NCBI GenBank assembly: GCA_963922205.1
Contig: CAWUHX010000025.1
Location: 1,780,352-1,844,351 of the forward strand
Origin: Romanomermis culicivorax
Lineage: Eukaryota > Nematoda > Enoplea > Mermithida > Mermithidae
Reading direction: 5' to 3'
DNA length: 64,000 nucleotides
The translations under genes and the position numbers were made by a program. Shown one piece after another: positions 38,001 to 47,318 of this stretch. Each line of letters opens with the position of its first letter. Within the stretch, counting starts at the first letter, position 1. Under the pieces are notes generated by a model. The model was given only the letters and a program-made list of their open reading frames with translations. It was not told the DNA's origin and searched no databases.

Positions 38001-41000
38001 TGTCAAGCACAACCACAATGAGACAAGTGAACTTAACGACTGAAGCGGAAAAGATGTTAATTATGCTATAATTATCAGTTCAGTGCATAGCACTAAGAAA
38101 TGTTTGAATTTTAACCTGCTAAAAAGCCGGAAAATACAGGAAATGTCGACAGCTTCTCGATCGAAAATTTCTATTGTGTGCAGAATATGCTGAGAAATTT
38201 TTTCTGCACGGCTAAAAAAATAGTAGACTGCATAAACTGCATAAAAAGGCCTGCTTTGGACTATTATTTCATTCGAAAAGTAAAACTACATCTGTAAGCA
38301 GCGTTTTTTTGCACTGTGCAAAACTTTTTCCGCTCGTGCAAAACTTTTTTTCAGATTTTTTGCACCGTGCAAAAAAACTTTTATTAAATGTGAAAAAAAT
38401 TTGGTGTTTTCATATAGAAAAGATGCATTTTGGTGCATTTTAGTATAGTACGTACAAAAAATTTTTTGGCGTGCAAAACTTTTTTGGTGATTTTTTTGCA
38501 CCGTGCAAAACAGCTCGTGCAAAAAAAACTGTCTGCAAGGTTAATACCTCATCACGCTTTACAATGTAACCTATTTATTACAGACAAAAACTGATCAAAG
38601 CTTACATTAATAGTTCTACCAAGGTCCGGTTCCACGAATATTGCTCTCAGAAAGTCAGTTTACAGTGAGTCAGTTTTTTTGGCTCGGCTGAGACAGTCCC
38701 TCGTAAGACGGCTCTGAGTTGGCTGTGGAAATCCGTTCACCAATGTCGTCGCGAGCTTGCTCACTAGGCCAAAAAAAGAGGCAGCTCTGCGATGAACTTT
38801 ACATTGTTTTTGACGCTTTAGCGCTTCCCTCATTAATCTTTTATCTCTTCGATTGTTTTATAACAATGTTTGCGTACGTTTCTGTGTTTCTGCAATATTT
38901 CTATTGCTGGCCATTTATAAAATAAGCTTTAATTTTTCGGCAGAAAATGTTGATTTTTCAACGGAAAATGATGAAAAATGTTAACCTTTGGTAGAAAGCG
39001 GTTACTTGAACAAAAAGCGGAATAGAAAATGCTTATTTTTAAACAAAAAACGGTCAAAAATGTGAATTTTTTCGCTAGAATAAATTGATCATTGAACGAA
39101 AAACAGTGGAAAATATCAACTTTTGCTAGAAATGATGAATTTTGACAATTGTCGATCATTGCCAGGAAATAGTCAGATTTGGCCAAAAGTCATAATTTTT
39201 CGTGGAACAGGAACATTTTTAACAAAAAATAGTTAAAATTATCAACTTTTGGTAGGAACTGGCGATTTTCGAAAGCTAGAAATTTTGGCACAAAACTGTT
39301 TTTAGAACATAAAACGGTTGAAAACTTCAATTATTGGTAGAGAAAATGGCTTTTTTTTAGCAAAAAACCCTCGAAAACATCAATTTTTGAATACAAAATG
39401 GCAATTTTCAAATAAAAAACAATCATTAATGTCAGCTCCTTGGTAGAAAGTGGTCATTTTTGTACAGAAAACGGTCAGCGATGTCATTTTTTGTAGATAA
39501 TGGTCATTTTCGTACAAAAAAGTCAATAATGTCAATTTTTCGGTCGGAAATAGTCATTTTTCGAACATGAAAGGGTAAAGAATGACAATTTTCCGTAGAT
39601 AATGATCAATCCTGAACAAAAAAACTTTCAAAAATGTAAATTTTCTCGTCGAAAATTGTGGTTTCTGAATAAAAAGGTCAGAAAAGTCGTTTTTGTAATT
39701 ACTCAATTGTAATTTCTTCACAAAAGAGTTAATAATACCAATTTTTAGTAGAAAATAGTGGGTTCTAGAGACGTATTTAGCGACATAACAATACCCGAAA
39801 TCACTCGACCATATTGTTGGACCCGGACCCGGTATTTTCAAAAAAAGCTCCTGATTTATCTTTAGTGGGTTATAAACACAAAGTGACCGAAAATGTCATT
39901 TTGTAGAATTCAATTTTAATCTTTCAACAAAAAACGATCAGACATTCGGGGGGCTTGGGGGAAAGGTTCCCACACCATGCATGTACGTGGGGGGTTTCAT
40001 CCCCAGCAGATTTTGATTGACCCACAGCAGATTCTTGCTGACCCCTACCCTCCCAGCAATGATTGAGAAGATGACGAAGGAAAATGAGCAAGAGAGAAGA
40101 GAAAATCGTCACAAAAATGGAAATGATGCTGTAGTTTAACAATTTTGCTAAACAAGGCATACTTGGTTCCAAAGAAGTAACCTTAAAACTTTAAAAAGTG
40201 CTGTCTAAGCAAATCATTTCACATATCTGACTAATAAAGATTGAAGAATGTGCTGTCTGAATGTCAGAAGACCTTACTTTTTGTTATCAGGAACAAAAAA
40301 AATTTCTATTCCAACCCCCGTCCTGGCTAACGCCCAGTAGAATTTCTATGCTGTGCATGTATGTTCCACACCCAAAAATTTCAATCGTTTAGGCAGTTTC
40401 CAACCACTCCCTTCAATCCTTTAGTGGTCGACAGCTGCCCCCGCTTCCAGCCGGCCAGAAATCGAAGATAATTAGCTAATCATTGGTCAGAAATGACTTT
40501 TTTGGCTAAAAATTGGTTAAAAAACAAAAAAAAAATTTCGGCGCTCCGCGCAGAAATTGATGCTCAGTATCATTCTTCAAACAAAAATTCATTGATTAAG
40601 GGCGTGATTTGTACATTTTTTTGGTCAAAAACGCATTTTTTGACCATTGGCTAACTCCTCCCACTTGACTTCAGAAAGTTGGCTATTCCCTTCCCCTAAA
40701 AATGGCTTCTGTCGTGTACCCAATGGTGCCGACCTCTTACAGGTATGCGATCAAAACGTTCAATGTATTAGTAGAAATGTTTGTTTTTGAAAAAAATAAG
40801 CTAAAATGTCAAATTTTTGACTGATAATTTGGGAAACTGTCAAAAATGTCAAAGTTTTGTTGAAAAATAGTGTTTTCTGTAGCAAAAAAGGTCAAAAATG
40901 TAGCAAAAAAGGTCAAAAAAAGATTGTCGTTTTTTTATGATTTTATAGATAAAAACTACTCTTAGAAGTGATTTGCGTACTTTTTAGTCGGAAAAATCGA

Positions 41001-43687
41001 TTTTTTTTGTCTGTGGTCTTCGCCCCTGAAATAATTTTTGGATATCAATGATCCCATCCATAGAAAAAGTCGATTCACTCTGTCCTCGGTCCTCCGTTTA
41101 TAAAAAAATGACAATTTTTGGATCCGAACAGTTAAATTTAAAAAAATCAATTTTTTTATTAAACTTTGAGTTTAAATCGTAGTACAGGGAAAACATCGCG
41201 AATAAAAGGAGCTATGAACAATTAACACACGAATAATTACTTTAGAGCATAATGCAATCTTAATTTACGGCCAACTACGTTGTTAACATATAAGAGAGAC
41301 AAAACAGAGACAGTCATAAGCTAGTCTTTAGCTGGCTTACAACTTTGGTTCTGCTCTTGCCCGCTTGAGCATTTTCTTTGTTCGTTGAATCCATTTTGCT
41401 CTAAACCGTCTCTAGCAGACGCCATCTCGCAGAGCCACTCTCCAACAGAGCCAGCTCTCAAAACGTTTCTCGATCGGAGAATATTTTGTGGAATCTTTTG
41501 TCTCCCCGAGAGCCAAAACAGCGAAAATCGAGAGGCAGAGTCAATTTTCGTGCGAGACACGCTTCCTTGGAACCGGCTGCGGATCTCGATCTTTGACAGC
41601 ATCGGATCCGTATCCAGAAAATTTGTTTCATCGGATCCGAAAAATTGCTGCAATCGGACCCGGATCGGACTCGTATCCAGAAAATAGGGCGGATATCCGT
41701 CTCATCCCTACCGTTAACCAGCTAGAAAACCAAAAAAAATCAGCAAGAAATCAACCACCTCTGATAAATTTGGACAACAGTAAAAACGCACCAAATTTGA
41801 TCTGAAAACAGACAACCAAAATTTAGAAGTCAGGCAAATTAAAAAAAAATTGATTTCTTCAACCAACACGAACGCATGGCATTGCTCAATATTGGATCTC
41901 AAAACCATACGGCATATTTAATTTTAGATACGTACCTGAAGAGGCATAGCCATTAACAAAAGTTTTGCATGCAAGAAGAATTCCACGACAAATGACCGTC
42001 GTTTTCTCAGAGATACCCAGAGTTGAAGCTTCATTCTATGGAAATGAAAGATGCCCGCAGTGTACTACTGACTGATCCAGTCAAATTTGATTACCCAAAG
42101 TCTTAAGCAAATTGTGCGAAATAGATCCCAAAACGATCTTTGTGAAAATTTGCTGACAATGCGTCAATATCCTGTCCTGATCCGGCCTCATGCGATGCGA
42201 GGAAAGTTTGAATGCAGCTGTGAACCCTATGATGACTATTAAATTTAATTCCACAAAATGGGTCCAGAAATATTCGAAAATGTTTTCATTCGTGAATGAA
42301 TAAGTGCATTGAAGCTTAGAGAAGTTACATTAAAAAGTTGTAAACAGACATGCACGGTAGGAATTTCCCAGGGAGGAGGGTCCATAGACTTTTCCCTGGG
42401 AGGTAGGGGGTGGGTGAGCAAAAAAAGAAAAAGTTTTGCAAGCCTGTTTTTCATACAAAATATGCACAAAAAAAGCTGTCTTGGAAAAAGTTCAGGGGAA
42501 TGTTTGACGACCTTTTTAGTCAGGGAGGTGGCCAGGGTCTTAGGTATGGGAGTTTACCCCCCTACCCCTATGTGCATGTATGGTCGTAAATAAATATATT
42601 TTTCTCGACCGTTTATGCCTTCCATAATCTGGAATCTTATTTAGCGTGCCCCACGGCTTGCACCCTTTGGAGTGCATATCCATTTATGCTTCAAAATATA
42701 GAACTTGGTAATCAAACGTTGATAGTCATCCAAATTTCTTATTGTACTGTTTCTGAAATATTAGAACAACTTGCGTTCTTACATTTTTTATTACAGCTGC
42801 AGCAGCCGCAGAAATGGCTTACAAAAATAGCAGACCATTGCTCAATAATAGATTGCCCGCACCTGTAATCCGAATTATGCAAAGCTGTTGGACTACGATA
42901 CCGGAAGTAAAATCACGATTCAATTTTTTGTCGCAATTTCACTGCTCCAGATAATATCACGGTGACATACTTTCGAGCCAAAGAAATATTATTTTATTAT
43001 TTTACTGTTAATTCTCTCGTGACCTCGGGAAATTTTCCTATAAGGTTTCGGCTGGAAATTCTCGTTTGCCTGTTTATCTACTACACTGTCAATGTGTGCA
43101 GTGTCGGAAAGCTTTCTGCCAAAAGCCGCAACTTGTTTTGTATTTGAAATGATCACACGACTTCTAACATTTGTACCCATTCCTGATCAAGGCATGAAAA
43201 TTGTGTTTTTATGCTAAAGTTTATGGGTACTTCAATATTATTCTAAGATTTTCAATTCCGAAAAAGGTCTCGAATTATTTAGGAAAGACCAACTTTTTGC
43301 GAAATTGTCCCGCAGTTAGAAGAGTATTGGAAGGAATTTCGAGATTCACAGATGGCAGCGACAAGTTCTGAAGATGAGGATGAACGAGCTTTGCCTGCAA
43401 ATCTATTGATCGGAAATGTTTCGGCCTTAAGATCGCAGTGGGAAATTCGAACTGCGCCGAAAAGTAGTTCTACGACGAATCGTTTCACAACTTTAGATGA
43501 ATTTAGGAAAAGAATGGATCGAAACGGTATCGTAGTTTCTTCGGGCAATGTTCTAAAATCGTATAGGTTTTGCTTCGATTTAAGGCTACGTGGTAGATCC
43601 GTCATTGGGATTAATCGAACGATTATCAAAAAAATGAACGCTGGACGAGTTTTATCGAACCCCTTTCCAATAAATAATATAAGTTGA
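20039..43687 (+). CDS. TNNI3K: TNNI3K-like ankyrin-repeat protein kinase (18 exons, complete)
   Basis: Exons: 20039-20078, 20139-20305, 26718-26831, 27334-27432, 27501-27633, 29869-30013, 30330-30434, 30490-30584, 30799-30896, 30944-31037, 31356-31439, 31557-31764, 32651-32777, 33349-33416, 33550-33778, 34095-34227, 42797-42906, 43283-43687. All junctions are GT-AG and phases agree, giving 817 residues, close to the 835 of human TNNI3K. It starts MGNYKSRP, as in vertebrates. Ankyrin repeats fill residues about 60-370. A tyrosine-kinase-like domain follows: GSGSFG from 440, Lys460 in VAIKR, Asp564 in HRDLNSHN, Asp582 in DFGES, then WMAPEVF. The Ser-rich tail ends in a TLDEFRKRM segment, and the last about 35 residues are uncertain because an extra intron is possible. 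In vertebrates this is a dual-specificity kinase that interacts with cardiac troponin I. Its substrate here is unknown. Intron 16 alone is 8.6 kb of transposons. Confidence 0.93.
20306..22544. other. Intron 2 of the kinase gene, left part
   Basis: No exon or RNA gene is recognised. Two similar AT-rich blocks, about 21790-22030 and 22055-22340, share GAGGTTCGATTT/AAGGTTCGATTT and a following GAGTT(C/G)... segment, and so look like a decayed tandem duplication. Confidence 0.4.
22545..22954 (+). mobile_element. Family-B MITE
   Basis: It begins CATACATGTAATTGGGGGGA and ends CTCGGGGCCCCGTATG. The interior reads, in order, a GTCGACCATATGGCTAGCC block, CCCCATACTTTTGGTCGG, repeated AATGTCAATTTTT, GTGCTTCGCGCCATAAA and GAAAAAATCGGATTT. 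This matches 46271-46714. Flanking octamers do not match, perhaps because the right side abuts another repeat. Confidence 0.7.
23972..25715. mobile_element. Probable hAT with GGACCCG/GGGTACCC subterminal repeats
   Basis: The left end near 23972 reads TAGATGTATCGGGTACCCGA, followed by repeated GACCCGAAATT. The right side (25510-25715) has repeated GGACCCGGACCC/GGATCCGAACCCG separated by ATATTCT(C/T)AAAATTTTG. It closes with an inverted TAGAGATATATACATATG. The architecture matches the GGATCC and GGATATCC elements. The flanking octamers do not agree clearly, so the ends are approximate. Confidence 0.55.
24780..24906 (+). mobile_element. Family-H short MITE
   Basis: The ends AGCACGGTGCTAATG and GTGCTAATAGGACCGTGCT are inverted repeats enclosing about 90 bp with a TAATACAAGTTAAGGAAA motif. 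A second copy at about 57085-57380 has the same ends and is interrupted by a family-G element. Confidence 0.55.
27679..29655. mobile_element. Element with inverted arrays of a CCGTTACTCCAAGTGTC-like word
   Basis: The first about 110 bp is a degenerate tandem array of GTTAC(T/C)(C)TCAA(A/G)TGTCCC. The last about 80 bp is the same array inverted (GGAGTAACGGGACAC). GAATGTTTGAT (27668-27678) and GAATGTTTAAT (29656-29666) flank it, 10 of 11 identical, so the duplication may be longer than 8 bp. No coding region is visible. A bounded hAT-type element (27834-28894) is nested in it. Confidence 0.6.
27834..28894 (+). mobile_element. Family-C non-autonomous hAT with TGCAG-word ends
   Basis: The ends are CAGTATTTTTTTCTGCAC and, inverted, CAGTATTTTTTTTCTGCACC. 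Flanks are GTCCCGTC (27826-27833) and GTCCCGTT (28895-28902), 7 of 8 identical. Near both ends the word CTGCAC or GTGCAG is repeated at least four times. The 1.06-kb interior is the family-C core with the hairpin CCGGCGCTTCGCGTCGG near 27970. There is no transposase. A reverse copy with the same words is at 36488-37569. Confidence 0.88.
32309..32512 (+). mobile_element. Family-A MITE in kinase intron 12
   Basis: It starts ATACCTATAATAAGAGGGG and ends AAAGGAGGTCTTACAGATATG. The flanks AACCGGGA and AACCGCAG share the first five bases. The GTTTTGGCCTTTTTTGGG landmark of the family lies in the middle. The copy lies about 140 bp before exon 13. Confidence 0.65.
34320..34524 (+). mobile_element. 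Family-A MITE in kinase intron 16
   Basis: The copy runs from CATACCTGTAATTGGGG to CTCTTACAGGTATG. The flanks CATATCGT (34312-34319) and GATATCGT (34525-34532) are 7 of 8 identical. The interior includes GGCCAACCCTATACCCAACC and a C run at 34487-34498. It is one of the best-preserved A copies. Confidence 0.85.
34677..34851 (+). mobile_element. Short CAGGG...CCCTG hAT-like MITE
   Basis: It starts CAGGGTTTTTTCCACACAGT and ends GTGCAAAAAAACCCTG. The flanks TTCCCCAT and TTGGCCAT are 6 of 8 identical. Words CCGCACGGAACGG and GGAAGTCGTGGGG suggest subterminal repeats. It is 175 bp long and non-coding. Confidence 0.6.
34897..35008 (+). repeat. Short tandem repeat of GCGCTCTAATGTCCT
   Basis: About seven degenerate units of 15-18 bp share GCGCT(C)TA(A)T(T/G)(G)TCC. 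It is confined to this spot in intron 16. A protein reading is unlikely because unit lengths vary. Confidence 0.75.
35009..36487. other. Kinase intron 16, mixed repeat debris
   Basis: Two hairpin modules (about 35232 and 35462, GCGCGGAGCG...), and TTTTAGGAGCC/GGCCC words at 35590-35690 that resemble the subterminal words of family D, are present. No bounded element, exon or RNA gene was found. Confidence 0.4.
36488..37569 (-). mobile_element. Family-C non-autonomous hAT, reverse copy with TGCAG words
   Basis: It matches 27834-28894 in reverse along its length: CAGTGCAGAAAAGC near 36520, CCCGGGCCCTTTCCCCAAAT, GGTTAAGTCCTCTATGATGA, TTGACGTATT, and TCTGCACGAAGCCTAAAAAG near 37520. The worn ends read GAGTGTCTTTTTCCTGCGCC and GTGCAGCAAAAAAACATTG. 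A target duplication is not clear. Confidence 0.75.
38299..38531. mobile_element. Short hAT-like MITE with GTGCAAAA words
   Basis: It starts CAGCGTTTTTTTGCACTGTG and ends CTCGTGCAAAAAAAACTG. The flanks TCTGTAAG (38291-38298) and TCTGCAAG (38532-38539) are 7 of 8 identical. The word GTGCAAAA (or its inverse) recurs at least seven times in 233 bp, often as CCGTGCAAAA or GCTCGTGCAAAA. Confidence 0.85.
38935..39760. repeat. Decayed tandem array of GTCAATTTTT/AGAAAATGGTCATTTTT
   Basis: Alternating words (A)AAATGTCAATTTTTGGTAGA and AATGGTCATTTTTGAACAAAA recur about every 55-70 bp for roughly 800 bp. Internal AATGTCAATTTTT repeats of family B use the same words, so the array may be an amplified piece of that family. 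Confidence 0.55.
39761..41300. other. Interior of the large hAT, fragments of families A and E
   Basis: 39780-39845 carries CCCGGACCCGGTATTTTC as in the GGACCCG hAT. 39950-40000 has a CATGCATGTACGTGGGGG segment like family E. 40537-40560 has a hairpin CGGCGCTCCGCGC. 40690-40745 ends in CCGACCTCTTACAGGTATG, a family-A end. None could be bounded. Confidence 0.4.
42345..42582 (+). mobile_element. Family-E MITE just before kinase exon 17
   Basis: The copy runs from CAGACATGCACGGTAGGAAT to CCTATGTGCATGTATG. The flanks GTTGTAAA (42337-42344) and GTCGTAAA (42583-42590) are 7 of 8 identical. It is an uninterrupted 238-bp reference for the interrupted copy at 48557-50226. Confidence 0.8.
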
Positions 43688-44535
43688 AATAACCATGCAA
43701 AACTCAGCTTCCATGTCGTAAATTTTAACAATTCCGAGGTATTTTAGTGGATATAGTAGGACAGAATGTTGACAATGATTCGAATGATGCTAGAAGAATT
43801 TACGTAAAATCTTCCCTTTATCCGAGCCTGCTGATTATCATATGCTAATGTATGCACGCATACGTGTCTGTCTGGGCCAGGATTTAGTTTTTTTTCTCCA
43901 CAGGACAATTTGCTCCTAGGATCAAAATTTTACAGGCCAATCCGAATATCAATGAGCTGAAACTAAAATGTTTGTAAACGAATTTAACAGTGAAAAACAG
44001 TTTTTCAACAAATTTATTCAAAAACACGCTTCAAAATCACAGGAGAATCCCGTATAACAGATCAAGTATTTTGAATACGTTTTTGATGACACACAGAATA
44101 ATAAGGCTCATATATTAGATGATTCATTATTCAATCAATGATGTCTATCACGATTTGATTTAAATGTTCAATCATATCGTGAAGCACAAGCTCCTTTGTC
44201 CATTCTTTGGTAATTGAGCAAAATGCTCATATAACAACGGAACGGATGCAGCTTTTCTTTTTTGTTTAACTTTTCTACTGTACTGATAGATACTCAGCTT
44301 TTAAGACAAATAAAACGTTTTGTACATTAGCAGGATTTTACCAGTACTGGGAGACCGATTTTGCAACAACTGCTGTCTTAGCTGTTTCACCTCCTTGGTG
44401 CCTGCACAAGAACTTTTTTACATAGGTCATGCGGTATCACTTTGTTGATTTGTTGTTCAAGAGTTTAATATAGTTTGGGATTGTTTGAACACTTAAGAAT
44501 CAAAATCAAATCAATGTATCATGTCTATGATACAT
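43688..44535. other. Intergenic region after the kinase gene
   Basis: This is AT-rich with no recognised gene or bounded repeat. The kinase 3' UTR should lie here. Confidence 0.4.
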
Positions 44536-46176
44536 AGAGCTTCACACGACAAAAATTTCGTTTATTCATTACCCGGGTACCCGTACCCGTTTATTCATTA
44601 CCCGGGTACCCGAGTTACCCGGGTATACCCGGGTACATGTTAAAATGAGTTGTAATAATAATGTACATATATAACATTAGACAGATACACTGTGCAAATA
44701 GAATGATGCATTACACACACTCCGTAGTCCCTACTACATAATATTTTTCAACACTTGTGTTGAAACACTGGCTGCGTTGTTGTATACAATAGGCTGCATA
44801 GGTAGGTATATTGCGAATATAATGCTAGAGATGATGATTGATACACATCATCGACGCACCTACGCTGCAAAATACTACACATCACATCACGATAGCTCAA
44901 TATTATTGACGAGACAAAGCAAAATTTGCTTACCTCCAGGGTTTTTTTTGACCTACGAGTCACAAGCCAAGTGGCTTGTTGACATTAAATTTTACAAGCC
45001 ATTCCAAATTTTTGCAAGCCAATTTTATAATATCAGTATGCGTGAATAAATTCCAATGCTAGGTTATTTTTTAAAGAAATGTATATATTGAGCATCACGG
45101 CAATCGATCAAAAAAGAGATGTCATTCAACATTCATTCAATAACATTTTAGAGCCGTTAATTCATTAAAATTCAGGAAACATTTGAAATTTTTGAGTTTG
45201 ATCGAAGTCTAATCTACAAGCATTGTGGAAAAGATTTTCCAGTAAACTATCCAAGAACATAATGACTTTGAATTACATGAGAAATCGACGGTTAAGTCGT
45301 CTATGATGACAAGTGAGAGCCCAAAAAAGCTATTAATCTTTCCTGCCTGAAACGCCGGAAAATTTTTTTGGGTATTGACATTCTGCGATACTGGAAAATC
45401 AATTTTCCAACCACTTATTTGAAGAATTAGTTTCGAATTTTCTGTTCAAAGGTCGTAATTTCTGGAATTTCATATTTGAAAAATTTTAAAACCATTAATT
45501 CATTCACATACTCTAATGAACTTGGCCAAAAAGATATGAGCAAGAAGAGTAGAAGTTTCCGGGAACTACTTTCATGAAGCTTTTGGATTGATTTTACGTT
45601 GAGAAAGGAATAATCACTTCAAAAAGTTTACAGACTTGACGTATTGATCTTTCTCAAAAATGTGTCAAGGGAAAAATGTGAATCTTCATTAAATATCAAG
45701 ATGAAATATTGAAGATTACCAATTAAAACATGAGATAATACGTTTAACATGATTAAAACTATTAAGGATTAAATGATAAATGAAGGTAGACATGTTAGAA
45801 GCAGCGCCTGAGCTAGGAAATAAATAATAATGCTTATTTAAGCTATAACCGGCGCGAAGTGCCGGAAAATTTTGAGATTATGACCTTCTAAAATGCACCA
45901 AAATGCATCTTTTCTGTATCCGATATGATCAAACACATGGCGCAAAAAATTCTGACAAGCCATTTTTGCTTGTTGGACCAAAATTCTACAAGCCATTTTG
46001 TCAGTCCAACAAGCCATGGCTTGTAAAAGGCTAAAAAACTGCATACACCTCTACTCTCAAGTCTACATATTATACGTGATACAAAACGGGTACCCGAATT
46101 ACCCGTGTACCCGGGTATACCCGGGTAATGGTTTTCATTTTGTACCCGGGTGATTCGGGTACCGGTGTGAAGCTCT
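44536..46176. mobile_element. hAT element with GGGTACCC subterminal repeats
   Basis: A perfect 12-bp inverted repeat AGAGCTTCACAC closes both ends. The flanks TGATACAT (44528-44535) and TGATACAC (46177-46184) are 7 of 8 identical. Multiple ACCCGGGTACCCG words occur at 44570-44640 and 46088-46165. Most of the interior (44937-46041) is a second, nested element, so little original sequence is left. Confidence 0.85.
44937..46041 (-). mobile_element. Family-C non-autonomous hAT with CAAGCC-word ends
   Basis: The left end is CAGGGTTTTTTTTGACC and the right end CTAAAAAACTG. The words CAAGCC/GGCTTG recur at least five times near each end (44968-45020 and 45955-46028). The core is family C in reverse, including TTAAGTCGTCTATGATGACA and a CCGGCGCGAAGTGCCGG hairpin near 45850. 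The flanks CTTACCTC and CATACACC are 5 of 8 identical. It is nested in the GGGTACCC element. Confidence 0.7.
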
Positions 46177-46270
46177 TGATACACAAAGTTCTAATTGTTG
46201 TGTAAATGAACATTTTGTGCAATACATCTGATATACACAACTGCAGCATCACAGAATAATATCTAAGAAC

Positions 46271-46714
46271 CATACATGTAATTTGGGGGCAAGTGCTATG
46301 GGAACCCCCCTCCCAGAAATCGTCGACCATATGGCTAGCCATTGGGCGACCGCCCCACCAGAATTTCCCAATCCAATGGCTAGCCATTTGGTAGCCCTAG
46401 GGACCCCCATACTTTTGGTCGGAAAAATACTGAAAAATGTCAATTTTTTGATTAAAAATGTCAAATTTTGAGCGAAAAATGGTAAAAAATACGAATTTTC
46501 TTGGCGATTCGCGCCATGGATACATTTTTTCGGTTTTTTAGGGAAAAATTACTATTTTTTTGAACTATTTTTCGGACTTTTTTCGTGAAAAAATCGAATT
46601 TTTTTTCCCTTGAGAGACCCCTACCCCCGAAATTTTGGGAATTACTGACCCCCGGCCCCAAAAAAGTCGCCCAACCCCCCCCCCCCCAGACCTCGGGGCT
46701 CCGTTACATGTATG
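46271..46714 (+). mobile_element. Family-B MITE with exact 8-bp duplication
   Basis: CTAAGAAC flanks both sides exactly (46263-46270, 46715-46722). The ends are CATACATGTAATTTGG and GTTACATGTATG. It has all family-B landmarks, including GTCGACCATATGGCTAGCC, CCCCATACTTTTGGTCGG, TGGCGATTCGCGCCATGG and a C run at 46675-46687. This copy fixes the family's boundaries. Confidence 0.9.
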
Positions 46715-46722
46715 CTAAGAAC

Positions 46723-47318
46723 ATAAGCTATGTACAGATGATATTATTCCGCGACATATGTTTTTAAATTCAAAGCTTCAAACATCTCTAAATTACGTTG
46801 CAATTCTTAAACTTTTGCAAGCCAATTTGCCTTGTGCTGCTAAGTTTTTAGGAGCCAATCAGAATTTTTAGGACACATATGGCTCCCAATTGGCCTAAAA
46901 ATAAAACCCTTGTCTGGGCACTCAAATGAGGGCGTTAAGGAACAATTATTTTATTAAAGCCATTTTGTATTGAATATTCAAATTGAGAAAAGTTTAAAAT
47001 TTTCTCTTATCGGTTTCGTTTGACGCACGCGAGCAATATAAAGCTATAAGATGTTTTTGGAAACTTCTTATTTGTACCTATTTCAAATCTTTGCCCACTG
47101 ATGTGTAATGTTTTTATTGCAATTATATCTTATGAATGCTCAATTTGTTCGTTTATTGATAAATTTTGTTTTTAGGTCTCGTTATTCGTGTTGATATCCG
47201 ATTAGGCTATTTTTTAATTCATCTCTGGTGAAAAATTCATAATACTACTTGAGCTTAATTTAACAGGTAATTCGTGCATCACCGAGAAAGAATTACGCTT
47301 ATTGTACTCTGGCCGTTC
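46723..47318. other. Region upstream of calpain-7
   Basis: A small repeat with AGGAGCC/GGCTCC words at 46845-46915 resembles a family-D subterminal piece. The rest, up to the start codon, should contain the calpain-7 promoter and 5' UTR. No TATA box is convincing, and an intron in the 5' UTR is possible near 47266 (TTTAACAG). Confidence 0.4.

Larger units (their letters stand above)
37612..41710. mobile_element. Large hAT element with GGATCC-type ends, filled with nested repeats
   Basis: The ends are TAGAGATCGGACGGATCC and, inverted, TAGGGATGAGACGGATATCC. The flanks CCGTCAAC (37604-37611) and CCGTTAAC (41711-41718) are 7 of 8 identical. Repeated (G)CATCGGATCC and CCAGAAAAC words occur within 150 bp of each end. 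The 4.1 kb includes a bounded nested MITE (38299-38531), a decayed tandem array and family A/E fragments. No transposase is recognised. The pairs near 38640-38770 and 41390-41460 share GCTCT-rich, partly inverted sequence. Confidence 0.75.

Noticed and set aside
38299-38531. CRISPR-like array from repeated GTGCAAAA words
   Set aside because: Spacing is irregular, words occur in both orientations, ends and target duplication define a MITE, and the genome is eukaryotic.
41321-41805. Overlapping open frames of about 100-110 codons on both strands
   Set aside because: They overlap the hAT right end with GGATCC-type repeats; no domain is recognisable and no splice partners were found.
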